64,000 nt of DNA, taken from the NCBI RefSeq assembly GCF_004329815.1, contig NZ_SJPE01000009.1, positions 1 through 64,000 of the forward strand. The letters are read 5' to 3'. This DNA is from Flavobacterium silvisoli. Its GTDB lineage: Bacteria; Bacteroidota; Bacteroidia; Flavobacteriales; Flavobacteriaceae. Made by a program: the position numbers and the translations under genes. Shown here one piece after another: positions 12,401 to 19,860 of this stretch; position 1 is the first letter of the stretch, and each line of letters begins with the position of its first letter. The notes under the pieces were generated by a model, which worked only from the letters and a program-made list of their open reading frames with translations, was not told where the DNA came from and ran no database searches.

Positions 12401-13991
12401 TGGGTACAATGCTTTTCAGGAACGTTCTGTAATGTATTATGGAAATACCAGTGCAGACAAGTTAAGTAAACCTTATCGCAAATATTACAGTGCTGATGGC
12501 AGTATGGAAATTAAAGCCACGTTTGCCGCTAGTGATACTACCACACCGGTTGCAGTAGAGTTTATGACTTACTTAGGAGGTGATGCCTATACTGCTGCTG
12601 TAGTTTTAAAAAGCGATGGGACTACCCAAAATTATTTTTATTTGCACAGGGATTACCAAGGCAGTATATTAGCCATTACAAATGCTGCCGCTGCTGTAGT
12701 TGAAAAACGCTTGTTTGACCCATGGGGGGGGATTGTAAAAGTTCAGGATGGTGCCGGTAATGCACTGCCACAACTTACGTTCTTTGATAGAGGTTATACA
12801 GGGCACGAACACTTGCAAAGTGTTGGGCTAATCAATATGAATGCCCGGTTGTATGACCCCAAACTGCATCGTTTTTTAGAAGCGGACAACTATATTCAAG
12901 ATCCTTACAACACCCAAAACTATAACCGTTATGGATACTGTGTAAACAACCCATTGAAGTACACTGATGTTACGGGTAATATGTTTGAAAATATTGCAAG
13001 CTTTGTAAGCTGCATACCGGTTCTTGGATCTGTATTTGCTAGCTTATTGATGCACCAATCAATTAATTGGGGCCGTGTAGCTGTAGATGCCATAGTTACA
13101 GGTATTAGTATTGCCGTATCCTATGGTATAGGTAGTGCCTGTGAAAATATAGCACGGTTCTCGACAAAAGCAGCGGTCTCGGCATTAGCTCATGGTGCAT
13201 TCCAGGGCGGATTGGCAGCGGCAACCGGAGGCAAGTTTTGGGCTGGTTTTGCTTCCGGGGCTTTGAGTAGTATAGCTGCCAGTGTTTGGGGAGGAGGTAC
13301 TACAGAAACTGAAGGTTTTTCTGCAGAGAATAATTGGGCTTGGGGACCAAAAACAATTGTACATGAAGGTCTTGGCGCTGGAACAGGCGCAATTGGGACA
13401 TTAGCTTTTAGTGCCGTAATGGGTGGTGCCGGTAGTGCTTTAGCAGGAGGGAACTTTTGGCAAGGAGCTACAACAGGTCTTATTGTAGCAGGGTTTAATG
13501 ATTTGATGCATGATGATAATGGGTATGATAAAAATGGAAAACAAATAAATAATAATGGAGGCAATACAACTGATTATTTATATGATAGTAACGGAAAAAT
13601 AATTAGTTCAACAAGTGTCGAATATATAGGCTCAATTTCTCAAGGAGAATATAGAGAACTTGGGGGGCTTAGAGGATATGGCTTCAGGGGTGACGCTATG
13701 GCAACTGGCGCTGCTAATCAAGACAATACAATTTTTGAACTTTTTGCTGGAGGAAAAGTCGTTAAAAATGGCTTGAGTTATTTGGGCGAAGGATTTAATG
13801 CTTTAAAAGCTCCGATGGCAAGATATGCGGGTGCATATATTAAAGAATTTGCTCCTTGGTTAAACAGAGGGAGGTATTTTAGACTGGGCATTTCACATAC
13901 AAGAGGTAATCAAGTTTTCAGACTTACATTTGGAAATAAATGGAAGCATATTTTTGACATTGATTTAGGGAAAATACCGAAAATTAAATAG
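3423..13991 (+). CDS. Giant SpvB/RHS-repeat polymorphic toxin-like secreted protein (3522 aa)
   Basis: Signal peptide 1-20 (MRAKFTTLLLIISFSSLWAQ). Then come: a jelly-roll-like domain (about 22-195); fibronectin-type and beta-sandwich repeats including a YDG-like segment (about 195-880); and four tandem repeats of about 65 residues (about 882-1143, each with GI.G.W.P.LNN and TTTYTFTP). An SpvB-type N-terminal domain follows (about 1161-1330, QAVYTLPIALPP and GIAGQGWDI). At least five FG-GAP/VCBS-like blades (GDFDGDGKLDI near 1464 to INKDGKSDV near 1830) and many RHS/YD repeats come next. An inserted jelly-roll-like domain occupies about 2757-2921, and the RHS core ends with RLYDPKLHRFLEADNYI and YNRYGYCVNNPLKYTDVTGN (about 3150-3185). 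The last 337 residues are a variable tail: a glycine/alanine-rich hydrophobic region, then a basic tip with RLGISHTRGNQVFRL and IFDIDLGKI. RHS shells enclose a C-terminal toxin; this tip is not a toxin fold I can name. No T9SS sorting domain is present. Confidence 0.85.
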   Translation: MRAKFTTLLLIISFSSLWAQNILLENMGTPTANTAITSNTFQNSTTLSYSNGGQVNSADVRVTNPSSSYATASGGGNVFFSSSAGAYGFSIEGINASNYTSIVIQYGYRKEAASVHATFSVDYWNGNTWVTLANTSSALFNEAATAGTGWYQAKSLSLSSDAQINGLKIRFVKTGTTSIRIDDVKLIGTETAPTLKTTTVDNVTSTSAFFAGNVTATGGSEIIATGTVYSATSGNPNPTFGGSGVVTISSSSPNANTGSFTNSSGTVLLPNIQYSYAAYATKSTGLTGYGSVYTFYTLAATPTVPTVNSPSGTSLHVAIGNDTNSVITTYAIYETSTGTYVQTNGTLGATAVYQSATAWGTKTVTGLVPTTTYTFKTFAKNGDGYVTAASPSANGTTLVVPTITTSGTLSALTTVYGTVSSYTSFTVGASNLTDNLIITAPTGFEISKTVGGATGYAFSQTLNPSSGTINTTTIYVRLSGNAYGIYSGNVTVTSSNDGLMVNVPTIASSVTKLGLTISGITVLNKVCDGTTNAQLSGSGILNGLLASDSATVTLVTSGATATFADALVGAGKTITIVGYSLNGASSANYSLEQPTGLTADITANMSSDVVLNSSSATSNNDTINYQLFQGTVLSNSTSGINGCTGVMGFYVRDGGASLSDADTLPTELTAITFNVANPDNILSARLFSSNTPLGQAVLVNGSSTITFTGLSNEIVAPDNDKIAINLRVTFKPNVIDNQQMQFTIASVTAKATGSRFAAVNGGGAASKITGDINKVTVIADRLVFEQQPTSGLFEGTVISPSPTVIAKDSFGSIDLDQMNTVSLTSSGPLSTTPIVPSSFSNGVYTFNSITPISGGTGFFLTAIYQGLISAISNSFAVNSLLIPTFTQVDPICAGGVLSPLPIQSNNGITGSWSPALNNLATTTYTFTPNSSQNATTTTLTITVNPQVTPSFTPISPIFSGGTLLPLPTTSNNGISGTWLPSLNNTVTTTYTFTPYAGICATTASLTITVYPGNITPTFNPIAPICSGGALAPLPTTSTNGITGTWTPALNNTVTTTYTFTPDSSQGAVSTTLTILVNSTVVTFNNVPPTERGTILNPLPTTSLEGITGTWSPALNNLATTTYTFTPSAPCASIYQLTIIITEPDNSGGDPNNTAGDPNSTGISSTPSYHDTQGKLEVSNSGQAVYTLPIALPPSISSVGPTINLVYSSGQNDGIAGQGWDINSISCIKRVASRFDIDGFKDGVDFDTNDKLVLDGQRLLVKSSSNYWADGSLYETEVQSNNKIQLIGSGTNMYFIVTSPDGSRSWYGNYGGMNATDLSAYYIVRFEDVEGNFILYNYSKPLNKGLCIDTIQFSANINGNSTPLNYIKFNYTAAAKTEKAYFKGVLVEKSELLKKIKVYTNGNLFKEYRLTHSTDSQLGYQRVAKIQEFNSAGEGANPIAFEYNSTEDVVNETTKIYADNYAVVDTPELTGDFDGDGKLDIVTSDKMYLKTFLNAAIPPVILPLIQGKKIIATTLKNNKLNQSQTIIGAKLNINSVVFKYYDYHQDTNTVVQEYTKTIPMDNSASCSNECEGYSDANANFCDNSKKKYVNYYEGDFNGDGITEVIVATYYESYDYGIDPTKCVSLRTSENNSEETCQCSLKHETISTVPTQLLMVNLDNNASTTVGSPGVAILNGLGLSRNTDDKVMVGDYNSDGKSDILFVKADKSYKVYSFNQLTVSPWVEVEVLGQGVLDSYKAGKPFLLGDYNGDGKPDIMIPQADGDCHPRPAITTINSSGQVVIISPAIECPNLNKWDVYYSNPNPSGGQFFTKETHTMSDYFKQTGDDYFSYYVLDINKDGKSDVVKAAVGLYFTGSFWDSTDIDSRWKIYTYVNNLGNNANGSQDFINAYSQTDGHNNDDNSVPIVLVADLKYKGLSSDMLVIRFHRGNSFAKRITYIDFVKNVTYENSLKKVTQSNGGIVDEISYAPMESSGVNGGLGVASDFYSSNNSVNYPAIEIKQAFGNKLVSKLKNISLGITRTQEFKYNGYIVQLDGVGAIGFKKVARCAWYNNPSDKKTWSVTELDPLLRGATKVAYTLLPNATDFSFPTNLSTGLMSKTENVFNSPAPNVFPYAILLQNQKSTDYITGIVKETVYNSYNSENLPISVTNNNYVGTTLQGTTTTVTEYDPSSFGSGSDYYIGRPHKTTTTTTAYQDTKKTSETYTYLNGNISETDKNVYQSDGTVDPVTMVEKMTYYPNGLLKDKEISATGTTVGINDVTPRKVSYTYDPTNRFISTTTDAELLVSTNMSFHPLYGTALVTKDPFNQTITNVYDNWGKLINTTDNSLSLKTNYTYTRANNIYTTTVTKTTSGGLSDGSSSVVDQDVLAREVRKGSKNLNGTWTFVKTEYDNYGRKLRTSEPYFDSSSPSQWTVYAYDDYSRPIRTTSFTGKIVNTTYNGLTVVVADSVMSKSKTFDANGQTTTTTDTPGGTINYTYDADGNLLESNYGGIKTTMTYDNWGRKLTLVDSSSGTYTYSYNAYGEIKTEGAPKGVTTYTYDGLSGRVLTKSIQGLTTADATNIVSTYNYNTTTKLLDSMTVSNPNDGDSAFAYTYDSQRRLYKTEETQNLLPSGTAVFAKQLTFDNFSRIDTETNTATAFGKTSSKVIKHTYSGNNGYFTGFKDNVTQNVLWKTNSINARNQLTNAVMGNGISVINTYDAYGYSFSNKYLLNSTSIILTLNNEFDPILGNLKSRFNSQFDVKEKFTYDALDHLVTWEGTSSNLMTLPFNTTTDGFTFSGTSSQGSVSNVTSKLKVVLKHSVASANRALNINAAAGDKFRIRGDISGLTLLNGTVTRLVMVETDLDDGISYNEFTIMELSDNGAFDFEYTVSDNFLNVKLSLKFVAEGQDNGGSDPEYIIEENPDGTITTVPSYTNATFYLDNLKIDSIAINRQDYDERGRIVNNNVGQYGYDSTHPYQNNSIVMTPEAKTYYADRPLQDIAYNAFKAPVKIEEQGIDLINFGYNAFQERSVMYYGNTSADKLSKPYRKYYSADGSMEIKATFAASDTTTPVAVEFMTYLGGDAYTAAVVLKSDGTTQNYFYLHRDYQGSILAITNAAAAVVEKRLFDPWGGIVKVQDGAGNALPQLTFFDRGYTGHEHLQSVGLINMNARLYDPKLHRFLEADNYIQDPYNTQNYNRYGYCVNNPLKYTDVTGNMFENIASFVSCIPVLGSVFASLLMHQSINWGRVAVDAIVTGISIAVSYGIGSACENIARFSTKAAVSALAHGAFQGGLAAATGGKFWAGFASGALSSIAASVWGGGTTETEGFSAENNWAWGPKTIVHEGLGAGTGAIGTLAFSAVMGGAGSALAGGNFWQGATTGLIVAGFNDLMHDDNGYDKNGKQINNNGGNTTDYLYDSNGKIISSTSVEYIGSISQGEYRELGGLRGYGFRGDAMATGAANQDNTIFELFAGGKVVKNGLSYLGEGFNALKAPMARYAGAYIKEFAPWLNRGRYFRLGISHTRGNQVFRLTFGNKWKHIFDIDLGKIPKIK

Positions 13992-13993
13992 TT

Positions 13994-14365
13994 ATGAAAT
14001 TAGAGTTAACAAGCAAGTTAAATAACAAGAATGTAATTCAGTTCCAAAAAGAAGTTTTAAGAGAAATTGAAATTATCTTTTCTAACAAAGAGATTTCAAA
14101 TTTTAGAATGGAGGAACATAAGAATAAAGGGGTTCGAGGGAAATATGAAGATAATTTAAATTTAATGATAGTATTTTATTTTAAATATAAATCTTTGAAT
14201 TTTGAATTTTACATTCATTATGATCAATTAGAGTTTTATATTTTAATTGATACTAAAGTTATCAGAAGTTTTATAATTGAAGATTTTGATGAAGATAAGA
14301 AAATGATAGGAATATTTAAGGAAGAATTAAATAAAGCGTTAATTAATTTTTGTAAATCCAGTTAA
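13994..14365 (+). CDS. Candidate immunity protein for the RHS tail (123 aa)
   Basis: Starts two bases after the stop of the giant RHS gene, the classic position of an immunity gene. 123 residues, MKLELTSKLNNKNVIQFQKE at the N-terminus, with no signal peptide, so cytoplasmic. The middle alternates charged and aromatic residues (MIVFYFKYKSLNFEFYIHYD), implying a small alpha/beta fold. It is acidic toward the end (FIIEDFDEDKK) while the toxin tip is basic. It is more AT-rich than the RHS core, which is usual for swapped toxin/immunity cassettes. I do not recognise the family; the role rests on position and character. Confidence 0.6.
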   Translation: MKLELTSKLNNKNVIQFQKEVLREIEIIFSNKEISNFRMEEHKNKGVRGKYEDNLNLMIVFYFKYKSLNFEFYIHYDQLEFYILIDTKVIRSFIIEDFDEDKKMIGIFKEELNKALINFCKSS

Positions 14366-14388
14366 ACATGATATTATGAATTTATAAT

Positions 14389-15154
14389 ATGAAGAGACCA
14401 ATTTTTATTTTTATCTTATTTTTTTTATTTTCATGCCAAGAAGATAAAAAAAACAGAGGATTTAAAGTTAGAAATAGTAAATGAAAAGATTCTTTGTGCC
14501 TTAGATAAGGCAAATGAAGAAGTAATACCAAATACAAATAACAAAAAAGAAAAAGGTAAAAACATCATTACGTTTAAGATAACCAATAATTCTAAGAAAA
14601 ACTTTTTTTTAGTTTTAAATGAAGATGGGTTGGAGACTTTTTCAGTTCAAACACTTAATTCTGCTGATTTCCTCAAAAAAGCCAGGATTTGCTTTGTGAT
14701 TGAGTCTGATGATCATTCTAAAATTGAATCTTATACCGTTATTGGTGATCATTTTAGTAATAAGAACAACGAATGTATTGATTCGGAAATTAACAGAATT
14801 GTAGAACTAAAATCAAAATTAAAAGATCTGGGTTATCCTGATATTGCTGATTTTGAATTTGCAAATGCTATCCGAAAAAATTCCTTTGTACTTCATCCAA
14901 ACGAGACAAGATACTTTAAAACAATTTTATCTTTACCAATCTATAATGATCAAGTAGAAAATGCTAGCTTTCTATCTTATTTTAAATTTAAGTCCCAAAA
15001 GAAGTATAATTTTAAATTGCAATATCTTACAGTTTCAAAAACACTTAAAGCACGATTGCCAAAATTTAAAATAGATGAATTAAGAGAAAACAATGTAGAA
15101 ATATTCAGTGGTGTAGTTGTTTCTAATGAAGTTCCAATTGTATTTGTAAAATGA
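14389..15154 (+). pseudogene. Lipoprotein gene interrupted by a frameshift in an A8 tract
   Basis: ATG 14389 opens MKRPIFIFILFFLFSCQEDK, a lipoprotein signal with Cys16, but the frame stops at 14484. One frame over, coding continues without interruption to 15154 (EDLKLEIVNEKILCALDKAN and onwards, ending VVVSNEVPIVFVK). The two parts join perfectly if one A is removed from the eight A's at 14446-14453. A complete product would have about 255 residues. The cause could be a real mutation, phase variation or slippage at the tract, or a sequencing error. The second part could start weakly at a TTG at 14630. Its place behind the immunity gene suggests it belongs to the toxin neighbourhood; the family is unknown. 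Confidence 0.65.
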
Positions 15155-15257
15155 CACCCGCTCCGTAGAGTCTTTAGTTTTTGAGCATACTGGTTGTGGT
15201 TTTGCAATAGCAAAACAAAATGTAGTACCAAGAGATGTTAGAAAGCAGATTCATTGA
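15153..15257 (+). pseudogene. Short coding remnant of unknown origin
   Basis: In the frame starting 15153, 34 codons read VESLVFEHTGCGFAIAKQNV and then VPRDVRKQIH before TGA at 15255. There is no start codon, and it overlaps the end of the lipoprotein frame by two bases. The composition is protein-like and unlike random AT-rich spacer, so I read it as the broken 3' end of a lost gene, consistent with repeated cassette exchange behind the RHS gene. The family is not recognised. Confidence 0.3.
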
Positions 15258-15325
15258 TAAATATAATTTGTACAGTATATAATCAGCATTGATAATTAAA
15301 ATAATATAAACTAAAATAAAATGAA

Positions 15326-15763
15326 ATGAAAAAAATAATAACCTTATTAGCAGTTTCCCTACTATTATCCTGTAGTAAAAGTGATGATTCCTCTTTGCCG
15401 GTTACCTTTCAAAATATGGTGGGTAAATGGAAATATAAATCAATTATCAAGGCCGATGGAACCGTCATTCCTTATGTTGGGATGTGTGCGACCAAAACAG
15501 ATTATGCAGAGATATTTAATTACCGAAAGATTGTTACCTATAATTATTATATGGACTGTAACGGCATAAGTAATTTTGGAGGTTCTGATTATTCATTTAA
15601 TTCCAATAACGTTATTCATGTCAGCAGTGAACTTTTTGATGAGGCTAAAATTACCAATCTTACCTCCTCTGGTTTTACTTTAGAATTTGACCCGCCGAAA
15701 TCTTTAAATTTTATGGCTGAAGGTGTTTATGATGCCAAAGCTTTAGTTTTTGAGAAGCTATAA
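15326..15763 (+). CDS. Lipocalin-like lipoprotein (145 aa)
   Basis: Signal MKKIITLLAVSLLLSCSKSD with the lipobox cysteine at residue 16, so anchored in a membrane by lipid. After a short linker, NMVGKWKYKSIIKADGTVI is the typical opening strand of flavobacterial lipocalin-like domains. GFTLEFDPP and a final strand ending LVFEKL suggest a small beta barrel. No catalytic residues are visible; the ligand is unknown. It lies between the RHS toxin neighbourhood and the gliding-type surface protein, with its own AT-rich upstream region of about 70 bp. Confidence 0.7.
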   Translation: MKKIITLLAVSLLLSCSKSDDSSLPVTFQNMVGKWKYKSIIKADGTVIPYVGMCATKTDYAEIFNYRKIVTYNYYMDCNGISNFGGSDYSFNSNNVIHVSSELFDEAKITNLTSSGFTLEFDPPKSLNFMAEGVYDAKALVFEKL

Positions 15764-15841
15764 AGTACCTTTGTAACCTGACTAAAGTAGTATAAAACTT
15801 TTGAAACAGTAAAATATAAGGACTACAGAGCGTTTAAAATT

Positions 15842-18800
15842 TTGAAAAAAAAACTATTTATACTTATGCTGCTAACAACACTCGCTTCTGCTCAGCAGGA
15901 AGCGAGTGTTTGGTATTTTGGTAAAAATGCCGGGTTGAAATTTGAAACGAATGGTAGTGTTACACCATTATCAGACGGGCAGCTTAATACAGACGAGGGT
16001 TGCAGCTCTATTGCTGATGTTAATGGAAACTTACTGTTTTATACTGATGGGCGCACTGTGTGGGATAGAAATCATGTTCAAATGCCTAATGGCAGTTTTA
16101 GCTTAGGAACAGAATTATATGGAGACGCATCAAGCACACAATCAGGTATTATAGTGCCACAACCTGGGAGCTCTGACTTATATTATATCTTTACGGTAGA
16201 TGAGCCTCATCATGAAAATGCGGCTGTATATCCAAATGCTTTTTCAGGAAATTATGTAGAAACCGATAGTGGAGTTACCCCTACAGATGACGACGGTCGC
16301 AATAACGGTCTTAATTATTCTATAGTAGATTTGTCAGTAATGGGAAGTAATGGCAGTATAGGAAATATAACGTCACGAAATAATCATTTGGTAACCTATG
16401 ATCCAAATCCAGCTGGAGAAGAAATAAAATATAAATGTTCGGAAAAAATTACTGCCATAAAAAATGAAGCAGATGGTAGTTATTGGGTAATTACCCATTT
16501 TATTAATCGTTTTTATGCTTTTAAGGTCACAGCTTCGGGCGTTAGCTCAACTCCTGTGATTTCTACTTTGGGTTCTAATCAAACTCTCTTAGGGTACCGT
16601 AGAAATGCTATTGGGTATTTAAAGGCATCGCCTGACGGTACCAAACTGGCCATTTCTCATAAGCAAAATGGTACAGTAGTTGGAGAATTAAGTTATGGTA
16701 CAGGAGGTGTTGAACTGTTTGACTTTGATGGTACTACAGGGATTGTCTCCAATGGACTTACAGTAATTCCAAATGTACAAGGGTATGGCGTTGAATTTTC
16801 GCCTAACTCCGAAAAACTCTACGCTACCTACAGAGTTGGTACCACTCTAAAAATGGAGTTAGCCCAATTGGATCTGACCAGTCCGGACATCCCAAATTCA
16901 AGAGTTGTACTTTTTAATCAGGACTACTATCTGTATGCTCTTCAATTGGCCCCGAATAATAAAATCTACTGTGCCACTTCCTATGTGGCTTCTTTAGGCG
17001 TTATTAATAGTCCGGATGCAGCCGGTTTGGCCTGCAATTATGTGCATGCAGGACAAACGCTGGCATCCGGTAAATTGACGAGATTAGGATTACCGCCGTT
17101 TATCACGTCTTACTTTAATGCTTCTTTTTTAACAGAAAACCTTTGTTTTGGCTCTTCAACACAATTTACTATAAGTACTTCGCAAAATGTAAACAATGTT
17201 AGTTGGGATTTTGGTGATGGCAGTCCTTTATCCAACACTCTAAATCCAACACATCAGTATGCCAATCCGGGAGATTATACAGTAACGTTAATAGCTTTGG
17301 GCCCAAATGGAGCTGTAACAAAATCAAAAACAATTACTATTTCTGTCATTCCTACCGTGGCAAACATTGTCACAAATCAGTCTGTCTGTGCATCATTGAA
17401 TGCAGCTTATGATTTATCACAACATAACGGAACCCTGTTAGGAAGTCAATCTACGGCTCTTTTTGGGGTAGCTTATTTTAGTTCACTTGTTAATGCGTCA
17501 AATCATTTTAATGTATTGCCACTAAACTATAGTTTGCCCGCTGGTATAACAACGTTTTATGCTAAAGTTTATAATTTAAACAATACCAAATGTTATGCAA
17601 TAACCAGTTTTACAGTAACACTTTTTCAAAAACCAACCGCAACTACTCCAGCCTCTAGTTTTGTATGTGATGACAGTTCAAATGATGGTTTGGGTATCTT
17701 TAATTTGGGTGCTTTTACCCCGACAGTTTTGGGCTCCCAAAATAGTAATCAGTTTACGGTAAGTTATCATTTGAATCAAAATGACGCTGATACCAATAGT
17801 AATGCGCTGTCTTTAAATTATCAAAATAGCAGCAACCCGCAAACCATCTACGTAAGAGTTGAAAATAATCAAAGCCACACCTGTTTTAGTACAACTTCAT
17901 TTCAAATAGGTTTGTATAAAATGGCTGTAGCATACCAACCCAATAATTTGTATGCCTGCGATATCGGAAATGATGGGAAGGAACCGTTTGATTTATCATT
18001 GCAAACTGCCACGATTTTAGGGTTACAAACGTTAAGTGATTTCTCGGTAAGCTATCATGCTACAGCAGCAGATGCCAATTCAGGAATTAATCCTTTGAAT
18101 ACTTCTTTTAGTAATACCGTAAATCCGCAAACAATAGTTGTTCGGGTAGAGAATAAGCTAAACGCAACTTGTTTTGCAACAACCTCTTTTCAGTTGCAAG
18201 TTAAAGCTGAGCCTATTTTAAATTTGAATGATTCTTATACAATTTGTGATGGTTCTTCAAAAACCATAAGCGCTCCAGCTGGTTTTTCAAGTTATACTTG
18301 GTCTAATGGCGACTCAAGTTCATCTACAGTAATAACTGCAGCAGGAAATTATTATTTAACTGTTACCAAAGATTACGGAACGATAATTTGCAGTACCACT
18401 ACCCATTTTGTGGTAAATAATTCAAATCCTGCCACTATTACCAATATTGATGTTAAGGACTGGACCGATAATGAGAATATAATTACTGTAGGGTATACCG
18501 GTGATGGAGATTATGAGTTTTCGATAGACGGAATTCATTACCAGGACAGCTCGGTCTTTAGCGGATTGTCATCCGGAGAGTATACGGTTTATGTTAACGA
18601 CAAGAAAGGATGTGGTTATACTACGAAAGCTGTTTATTTACTTATGTATCCTAAGTTTTTTACGCCTAACGGAGACGGTGTTCATGATGAATGGCGCGTT
18701 AAATTATCCGAAATGGAGCCAAACATGGAGCTGCTGATTTTTGACCGCTATGGTAAAATAATTACCGGCTTTAAAGGAAAAAGCATTGGCTGGGATGGTA

Positions 18801-18898
18801 CCTTAAATGGAAGGCAACTTCCGGCTGATGATTATTGGTTTGTTGTAAAACGACAAAGTGGTATTTTACTCAAAGGGCATTTTTCTTTGTTGCGATAA
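15842..18898 (+). CDS. Surface protein with PKD domain and gliding-type (T9SS type B) C-terminal domain (1018 aa)
   Basis: A TTG start is chosen because it gives a proper signal peptide, MKKKLFILMLLTTLASAQ; no in-frame ATG lies upstream after the last stop, and the first internal ATG (15866) would cut the basic n-region. Residues about 20-420 form a WD/propeller-like region (EASVWYFGKNAGLKFETNGS, LLFYTDGRTVWDRNH). A PKD domain follows (about 436-501, VSWDFGDGSPLSN). Then come about three repeats of about 90 residues, each with a VCD/CD start and a TIYVRVEN-type end. The C-terminus from about 938 (YPKFFTPNGDGVHDEWRV to KGHFSLLR) is the gliding motility-associated sorting domain exported by T9SS. 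The probable role is adhesion or another surface function. Confidence 0.85.
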   Translation: MKKKLFILMLLTTLASAQQEASVWYFGKNAGLKFETNGSVTPLSDGQLNTDEGCSSIADVNGNLLFYTDGRTVWDRNHVQMPNGSFSLGTELYGDASSTQSGIIVPQPGSSDLYYIFTVDEPHHENAAVYPNAFSGNYVETDSGVTPTDDDGRNNGLNYSIVDLSVMGSNGSIGNITSRNNHLVTYDPNPAGEEIKYKCSEKITAIKNEADGSYWVITHFINRFYAFKVTASGVSSTPVISTLGSNQTLLGYRRNAIGYLKASPDGTKLAISHKQNGTVVGELSYGTGGVELFDFDGTTGIVSNGLTVIPNVQGYGVEFSPNSEKLYATYRVGTTLKMELAQLDLTSPDIPNSRVVLFNQDYYLYALQLAPNNKIYCATSYVASLGVINSPDAAGLACNYVHAGQTLASGKLTRLGLPPFITSYFNASFLTENLCFGSSTQFTISTSQNVNNVSWDFGDGSPLSNTLNPTHQYANPGDYTVTLIALGPNGAVTKSKTITISVIPTVANIVTNQSVCASLNAAYDLSQHNGTLLGSQSTALFGVAYFSSLVNASNHFNVLPLNYSLPAGITTFYAKVYNLNNTKCYAITSFTVTLFQKPTATTPASSFVCDDSSNDGLGIFNLGAFTPTVLGSQNSNQFTVSYHLNQNDADTNSNALSLNYQNSSNPQTIYVRVENNQSHTCFSTTSFQIGLYKMAVAYQPNNLYACDIGNDGKEPFDLSLQTATILGLQTLSDFSVSYHATAADANSGINPLNTSFSNTVNPQTIVVRVENKLNATCFATTSFQLQVKAEPILNLNDSYTICDGSSKTISAPAGFSSYTWSNGDSSSSTVITAAGNYYLTVTKDYGTIICSTTTHFVVNNSNPATITNIDVKDWTDNENIITVGYTGDGDYEFSIDGIHYQDSSVFSGLSSGEYTVYVNDKKGCGYTTKAVYLLMYPKFFTPNGDGVHDEWRVKLSEMEPNMELLIFDRYGKIITGFKGKSIGWDGTLNGRQLPADDYWFVVKRQSGILLKGHFSLLR

Positions 18899-19144
18899 AT
18901 TTGGTTAATACTATCAGCCATCATTGATTTTTTTATATTATCAATACGGTAGGTAATTGAAAGGAAGATATAATTAAGGTGATTATTTTTGTTTCTCATA
19001 GATTCTTCTATGCATCTTTCTTTTCTAATCAACGATAAGTATTTACACTACTCACGAAATAAGGATGAATGTATTTTTACAGACTGCTTGTCAACTTTTT
19101 TTGGCTATTGTTATTATTTTTTGGTTCTCTCTAAAGTGATTTTA

Positions 19145-19429
19145 TTATTTGGTTTTACGAATTAAAATATCTACCTGACTGCTTTTGAAGGGATTGAAAG
19201 AGGGTTGGTACTTTATGTATCCTTTGTTATGGAGCTCCTTTATGCATTTGTGGTAGGTGGCGGGAGAGGCTATTTTGCTTAATTGCATGATGTCGTCGCG
19301 GTAGATGCTGATTGGATTTTGGCAGCGGTTTATGCTCCAAGTTTGGAACAGGGCGAGGTAGAGGCTCATGTGGCTTGGGTTGAGGTCGTCGGTGGCGGCT
19401 TTGGCGTAGAAGTGGGAGAGGGGAGACAT
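19145..19429 (-). CDS. Winged-helix-like small protein (94 aa)
   Basis: 94 residues starting MSPLSHFYAKAATDDLNPSH. The pattern LNPSHMSLYLALFQTWSINR, then QLSKIASPATYHKCIKELHN and KGYIKY, is a winged helix-turn-helix like those in flavobacterial replication or transfer-associated proteins. I recall similar proteins near mobile elements. Here it stands alone in a repeat-rich region with no recognisable mobilisation genes, so it may be a leftover from an element. No membrane segment or catalytic motif. Confidence 0.6.
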   Translation of the reverse strand: MSPLSHFYAKAATDDLNPSHMSLYLALFQTWSINRCQNPISIYRDDIMQLSKIASPATYHKCIKELHNKGYIKYQPSFNPFKSSQVDILIRKTK

Positions 19430-19434
19430 GGGAA

Positions 19435-19765
19435 TTGTGAATGTTGAATGATAAATGTTGAATGATAAATGTTGAATGTTGAATGATGCCCTTCGACAGG
19501 CTCAGGGTGACAGTATAATTATGAATGTTGAATGCTAAATTTTGAATGTTGAATGATGCTCTTCGATCCTTCCCTTCGGCAGGCTCAGGGTAAACTGAGC
19601 TCAGGACAGGCGGGCTCAGGGTGACAAGAGAATTATGAATTATGAATTATGAATTATGAATTATGAATTATGAATGTTGAATGATGCTTTTCTATCCTTC
19701 CCTTCGGCGGGCTCAGGGTAAACTGAGCTCAGGACAGGTGGGCTCTGGGTGACAGTTGTGTTTTT
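19435..19765. repeat. Repeat-rich spacer: TGAATGTTGAATGATAAA-type, GAATTAT arrays and CCTTCGACAGGCTCAGG elements
   Basis: Three kinds of repeat are interleaved: short tandem runs of TGTTGAATGATAAA-like units (19440-19485); a GAATTAT heptamer array (about 19630-19672); and an interspersed element, CCCTTCGACAGGCTCAGGG followed by TGACA (19489-19512), with longer variants containing TAAACTGAGCTCAGGACAGG (about 19560-19625 and 19685-19755). Related copies occur at 46065, 46483 and 56296-56424. No gene is seen here. Confidence 0.8.
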
Positions 19766-19860
19766 TGATTATAATTTTTTTTTACATAGGTACTTGTTTG
19801 TTTTGACTTTGGATGTTTAAAACGGGATTTTTTGTTGTTTAAACGGGAAGGGTTGTGTTT

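Noticed and set aside
18832..19032. 66-codon minus-strand frame after the gliding-type protein
   Set aside because: Overlaps the 3' end of a strong gene and has no family resemblance or start context.
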